Positions 63,244 to 64,000 of a stretch of DNA of 64,000 nucleotides are shown here, one piece after another. The notes beneath the pieces were generated by a model. It was not told where the DNA came from and made no database searches. It saw nothing but the letters and a program-made list of their open reading frames with translations. The stretch is from contig NW_026622874.1 of NCBI RefSeq assembly GCF_023065955.2, forward strand, positions 30,517,772 through 30,581,771, in the 5' to 3' direction. Source of the DNA: Ursus arctos. Its lineage: Eukaryota > Chordata > Mammalia > Carnivora > Ursidae. The position numbers were made by a program, and so were the translations under genes. How positions within the stretch are numbered: the first letter of the stretch is position 1; each line of letters starts with the position of its first letter.

Positions 63244-64000
63244 GTGGTCTGTTTAAAAAAAAAAAAGAAGAAGAAGAAAAAAAAAAGTCAAAGATAAAGC
63301 CCCGCCTCCCTGCCCTAGACGCCACCCCCACCACACACACCTACACGACCACCAACTTCCAAAGTAGGCTTTTCCTGACGGAGAATCAGAGCAGGGCTGG
63401 TCGCTCAGGCCCACGCCCTCTCTCTCTCTCTCTATCTGGGAGCAGACGTGGGAAGAGGCGCATGCTACCGCCCTGCAGGATGGCAGCTGCTCTCGAACTG
63501 TCTGCACAATTTTGGAAGAGGGGGGCATGCTGTCTAAAGGGTATTTTCCTTCATTTTTAATTTTTTACTGCCACAATCTTTGTAAAAGATGACAACCACT
63601 AGAAAAGAGGAGCAGCTATTTGGGGATTGGTGGGAGCGCTCCAGAGAACCCCTCATGGGTTCTCCCCCCCAGGCTGGGCTCCTGCGCCGAGACCCCAAAG
63701 ACTGTGGTGGGCACAGGGTTTTCCCAGCATTCCCTGTCCTTGTACAGCCCATGTCTGTCATCACCTTCTATTTTCCTACAGTAGTCATTTGTAACAAGCC
63801 CGGGACAAGGGGAGCTTCAGGGACAGGGAGGGCAGAGCCTTGCAACTTTCTGTCTGTCATGGTTAAGGCCAGAAAGCAGTGAAGTGCTCTGGGTGCCTCC
63901 CATTGACACTGAGAGCCGGGAATCCTCGGGTCTCCTCTCCCAGTAGAGGAGCCAGAGAAGGGCCTTCAGGAAGCAGCCTCTCCGGGCTGTGGTCTGCAGC
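63244..64000 (+). other. KCNH1: KCNH1 3' UTR (start; end lies beyond the window)
   Basis: This is the sequence following the KCNH1 stop codon. It begins with a 33-nt all-purine run (63255-63287) 11 nt after the stop and has a short CT repeat near 63418-63434. I see no AATAAA or ATTAAA before 64000, so the mature 3' end must lie outside. Short open frames on either strand here are not supported as genes. Confidence 0.8.
63255..63287. repeat. A-rich purine tract in the KCNH1 3' UTR
   Basis: 33 nt of only A and G (A12, GAA units, A10), starting 11 nt after the stop codon. Confidence 0.95.

Overview
The window is mammalian nuclear DNA, most likely from a caniform carnivore of the bear or seal type. 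The evidence is six tRNA-Lys-derived CAN-SINEs, two of which (13224-13423 and 61831-62040) have the arctoid-type body and (AATAAA)n tail, plus carnivore-type L1 3' ends and many old MIR, L2, MaLR-LTR and hAT relics. There is no bacterial or viral gene organisation.

One protein-coding exon is certain. Positions 62386-63243 (+) are the terminal coding exon of KCNH1 (EAG1, Kv10.1): 285 in-frame residues carrying the C-terminal calmodulin-binding segment, the variable linker and the tetramerising coiled coil, ending at a TGA. Bases 63244-64000 are 3' UTR, and no canonical poly(A) signal is reached. I recognise no other KCNH1 exon, so 1-62385 reads as part of the last intron. The many open frames in the GC-rich half (about 33-63 kb) lack codon conservation, splice logic or family similarity, and I treat them as chance.

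Layout. 1-13 kb: unique intron DNA with L2/MIR relics and AT-rich homeodomain-motif stretches. 13-20 kb: three CAN-SINEs. 23-24 kb: two hAT MITE relics. 28.9-29.6 kb: a pyrimidine tract of about 610 bp. 31.7-32.5 kb: a TCCA/TCTA tetranucleotide array next to a MaLR-type LTR. 37.27 kb: a short segment that closely resembles the KCNH1 last-exon splice boundary. 39.3-40.1 kb: an antisense processed pseudogene of unidentified parent. 46.75 kb: a 67-bp perfectly alternating purine-pyrimidine run. 49.8-51.3 kb: two L1 3' fragments. 57.7 kb: a strong CTCF-like motif. 60.8-62.0 kb: two young CAN-SINEs just before the exon.

I do not see a novel multi-gene system. The most interesting item is the candidate cryptic or alternative terminal exon at 37267. 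Its acceptor and first five codons parallel the real last exon, and it would end the channel after eight residues (IVYRKNRQ, then stop).
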